The position numbers were made by a program, and so were the translations under genes. Below, piece after piece: positions 63,247-64,000 of a stretch of 64,000 nt of DNA; the stretch's first letter is position 1; each line of letters opens with the position of its first letter. The stretch comes from CAZHHH01 sp052400685 (GTDB lineage: Bacteria > Bacteroidota > Bacteroidia > Bacteroidales > Marinilabiliaceae): assembly GCA_052400685.1 (NCBI GenBank), contig JBQTGJ010000001.1, one strand, 5' to 3'. Below the pieces are notes generated by a model that saw nothing but the letters and a program-made list of their open reading frames with translations, had not been told where the DNA came from and searched no databases.

Positions 63247-64000
63247 TTATCTTACTTCAATGCCTTCCTTGCGAAGATACTCTTTTAATGTGGGAATGGG
63301 AATTTCATTGTAGTGAAAAACACTGGCTGCCAGAGCGGCATCGGCTTTTCCCAGGGTAAAGGCATCGCGGAAATGGGCCATGGAGCCGGCTCCTCCGGAA
63401 GCTATTACCGGAATGGAAAGTTCGGTGCTGATGCGTGCCAGCGCCTCGTTGGCAAATCCTTGTTTCACGCCATCGTGGTCCATACTGGTAAAGAGGATCT
63501 CCCCGGCGCCTCTGCTTTCTGCTTCTCTGGCCCATGAAAATAGTCGTTTTTCAGTTAATATCCGACCTCCGTTAACTGTCACAGCCCAGTCGTTTCCTTT
63601 TGTTTCTTTTTTGGCATCAATGGCTACAACCACAAACTGATTACCAAAACTTTGTGCCATTTCGTCAATCAGTTCCGGTCTGCGTACGGCCGATGAGTTA
63701 ATACTTATTTTATCGGCTCCGGCGTTCAGTAAGGCTTCTGCATCTTTTAATTCGCTGATGCCGCCGCCTACCGTAAACGGGATGTTGATGTGTCTGGCAA
63801 TACGATGAACCAGGTCAATCAGTGTCTTCCGACCTTCGTGTGTGGCGGTGATGTCGAGAAAGACCAACTCGTCGGCTCCTTGGTCGGCATACGCGGCAGC
63901 CAGTTCCACAGGGTCACCAACGGTTTTCAGTTCCACAAATTTTATTCCTTTCACGGTCATGCCATCTTTAATGTCGAGGCATGGAATAATACGTTTTGCA
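63247..64000 (-). CDS. hisF: Imidazole glycerol phosphate synthase cyclase subunit (N terminus cut by window edge)
   Basis: A TIM barrel that uses ammonia from HisH to form imidazole glycerol phosphate and AICAR. The frame is open to the right edge and reads AKRIIPCLDIKDGMTVKG, so only the first one or two residues are missing; the internal Met often picked as start is not the true start. Catalytic Asp 11 is in CLDIKDG, and the second catalytic Asp is in FVVVAIDAKKE. Phosphate loops are FTVGGGI and VIASGGAG. It precedes hisIE in the his operon. Confidence 0.96.
   Translation of the reverse strand, partial: AKRIIPCLDIKDGMTVKGIKFVELKTVGDPVELAAAYADQGADELVFLDITATHEGRKTLIDLVHRIARHINIPFTVGGGISELKDAEALLNAGADKISINSSAVRRPELIDEMAQSFGNQFVVVAIDAKKETKGNDWAVTVNGGRILTEKRLFSWAREAESRGAGEILFTSMDHDGVKQGFANEALARISTELSIPVIASGGAGSMAHFRDAFTLGKADAALAASVFHYNEIPIPTLKEYLRKEGIEVR

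Noticed and set aside
1..64000. tRNA, rRNA, prophage or restriction/defence genes
   Set aside because: Both strands and all spacers were read for cloverleaf-like sequences and characteristic proteins; none was convincing.

Overview
The window comes from a Bacteroidota chromosome, most likely a Bacteroidales/Marinilabiliales-type polysaccharide degrader. The evidence is two SusC/SusD pairs, gliding/T9SS genes (gldD, gldE), secreted proteins with type A and type B T9SS sorting domains, promoters of the Bacteroidota type (TTTG, about 20 bases, TAnnTTTG), and A-rich start regions that mostly lack Shine-Dalgarno sequences. No rRNA, tRNA, CRISPR array, transposase or phage gene was seen.

Layout. 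1-3.8 kb: edge of a surface protein, an aminotransferase, and an alkaline-phosphatase-fold protein that has lost its catalytic residues. 3.8-8.8 kb (minus): mutY-ssb-gldE-gldD-phosphopantetheinyl transferase-GGGP synthase, a tight gene string. 8.9-11 kb: HU, a 29-residue very basic protein and RNase E/G. 11-16.5 kb: acyl-ACP thioesterase, an HD protein, a nitrosative-stress pair (ric plus Rrf2 regulator) and an ABC exporter. 16.5-30.5 kb: mostly housekeeping genes (ppx, a sigma-54 activator without a DNA-binding domain, manA, lysC-lysA, udk, an exonuclease, a T9SS cargo protein, a UvrD-type helicase, DUF4290 and a murA with Asp in place of the catalytic Cys). 30.7-34.4 kb: a thioredoxin-fold protein without its cysteines, then grpE-dnaJ-oxyR.

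34.4-47.5 kb is a glycan-uptake locus: a decayed AraC-type regulator, a LamG surface lipoprotein with an internal duplication, and two SusC-SusD pairs ending in a strong terminator. 47.9-55.2 kb is a complete trp operon, trpL-EGDCFBA. It starts with a leader peptide carrying three consecutive Trp codons followed by an intrinsic terminator, so classical attenuation is likely. A related, foldable sequence of about 80 bases recurs before trpG, trpD and trpA. 55.8-59.7 kb (minus) holds a xylan cluster: GPH transporter, GH10 xylanase lipoprotein and cytoplasmic GH43. The window closes with a secreted trypsin-like protease and the end of a his operon (hisF, hisIE).

Two features cut across this layout. 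A dispersed intergenic repeat of about 147 bp, with imperfect inverted ends, occurs in at least four near-complete and several decayed copies. In addition, several proteins keep a catalytic fold but lack its key residues.
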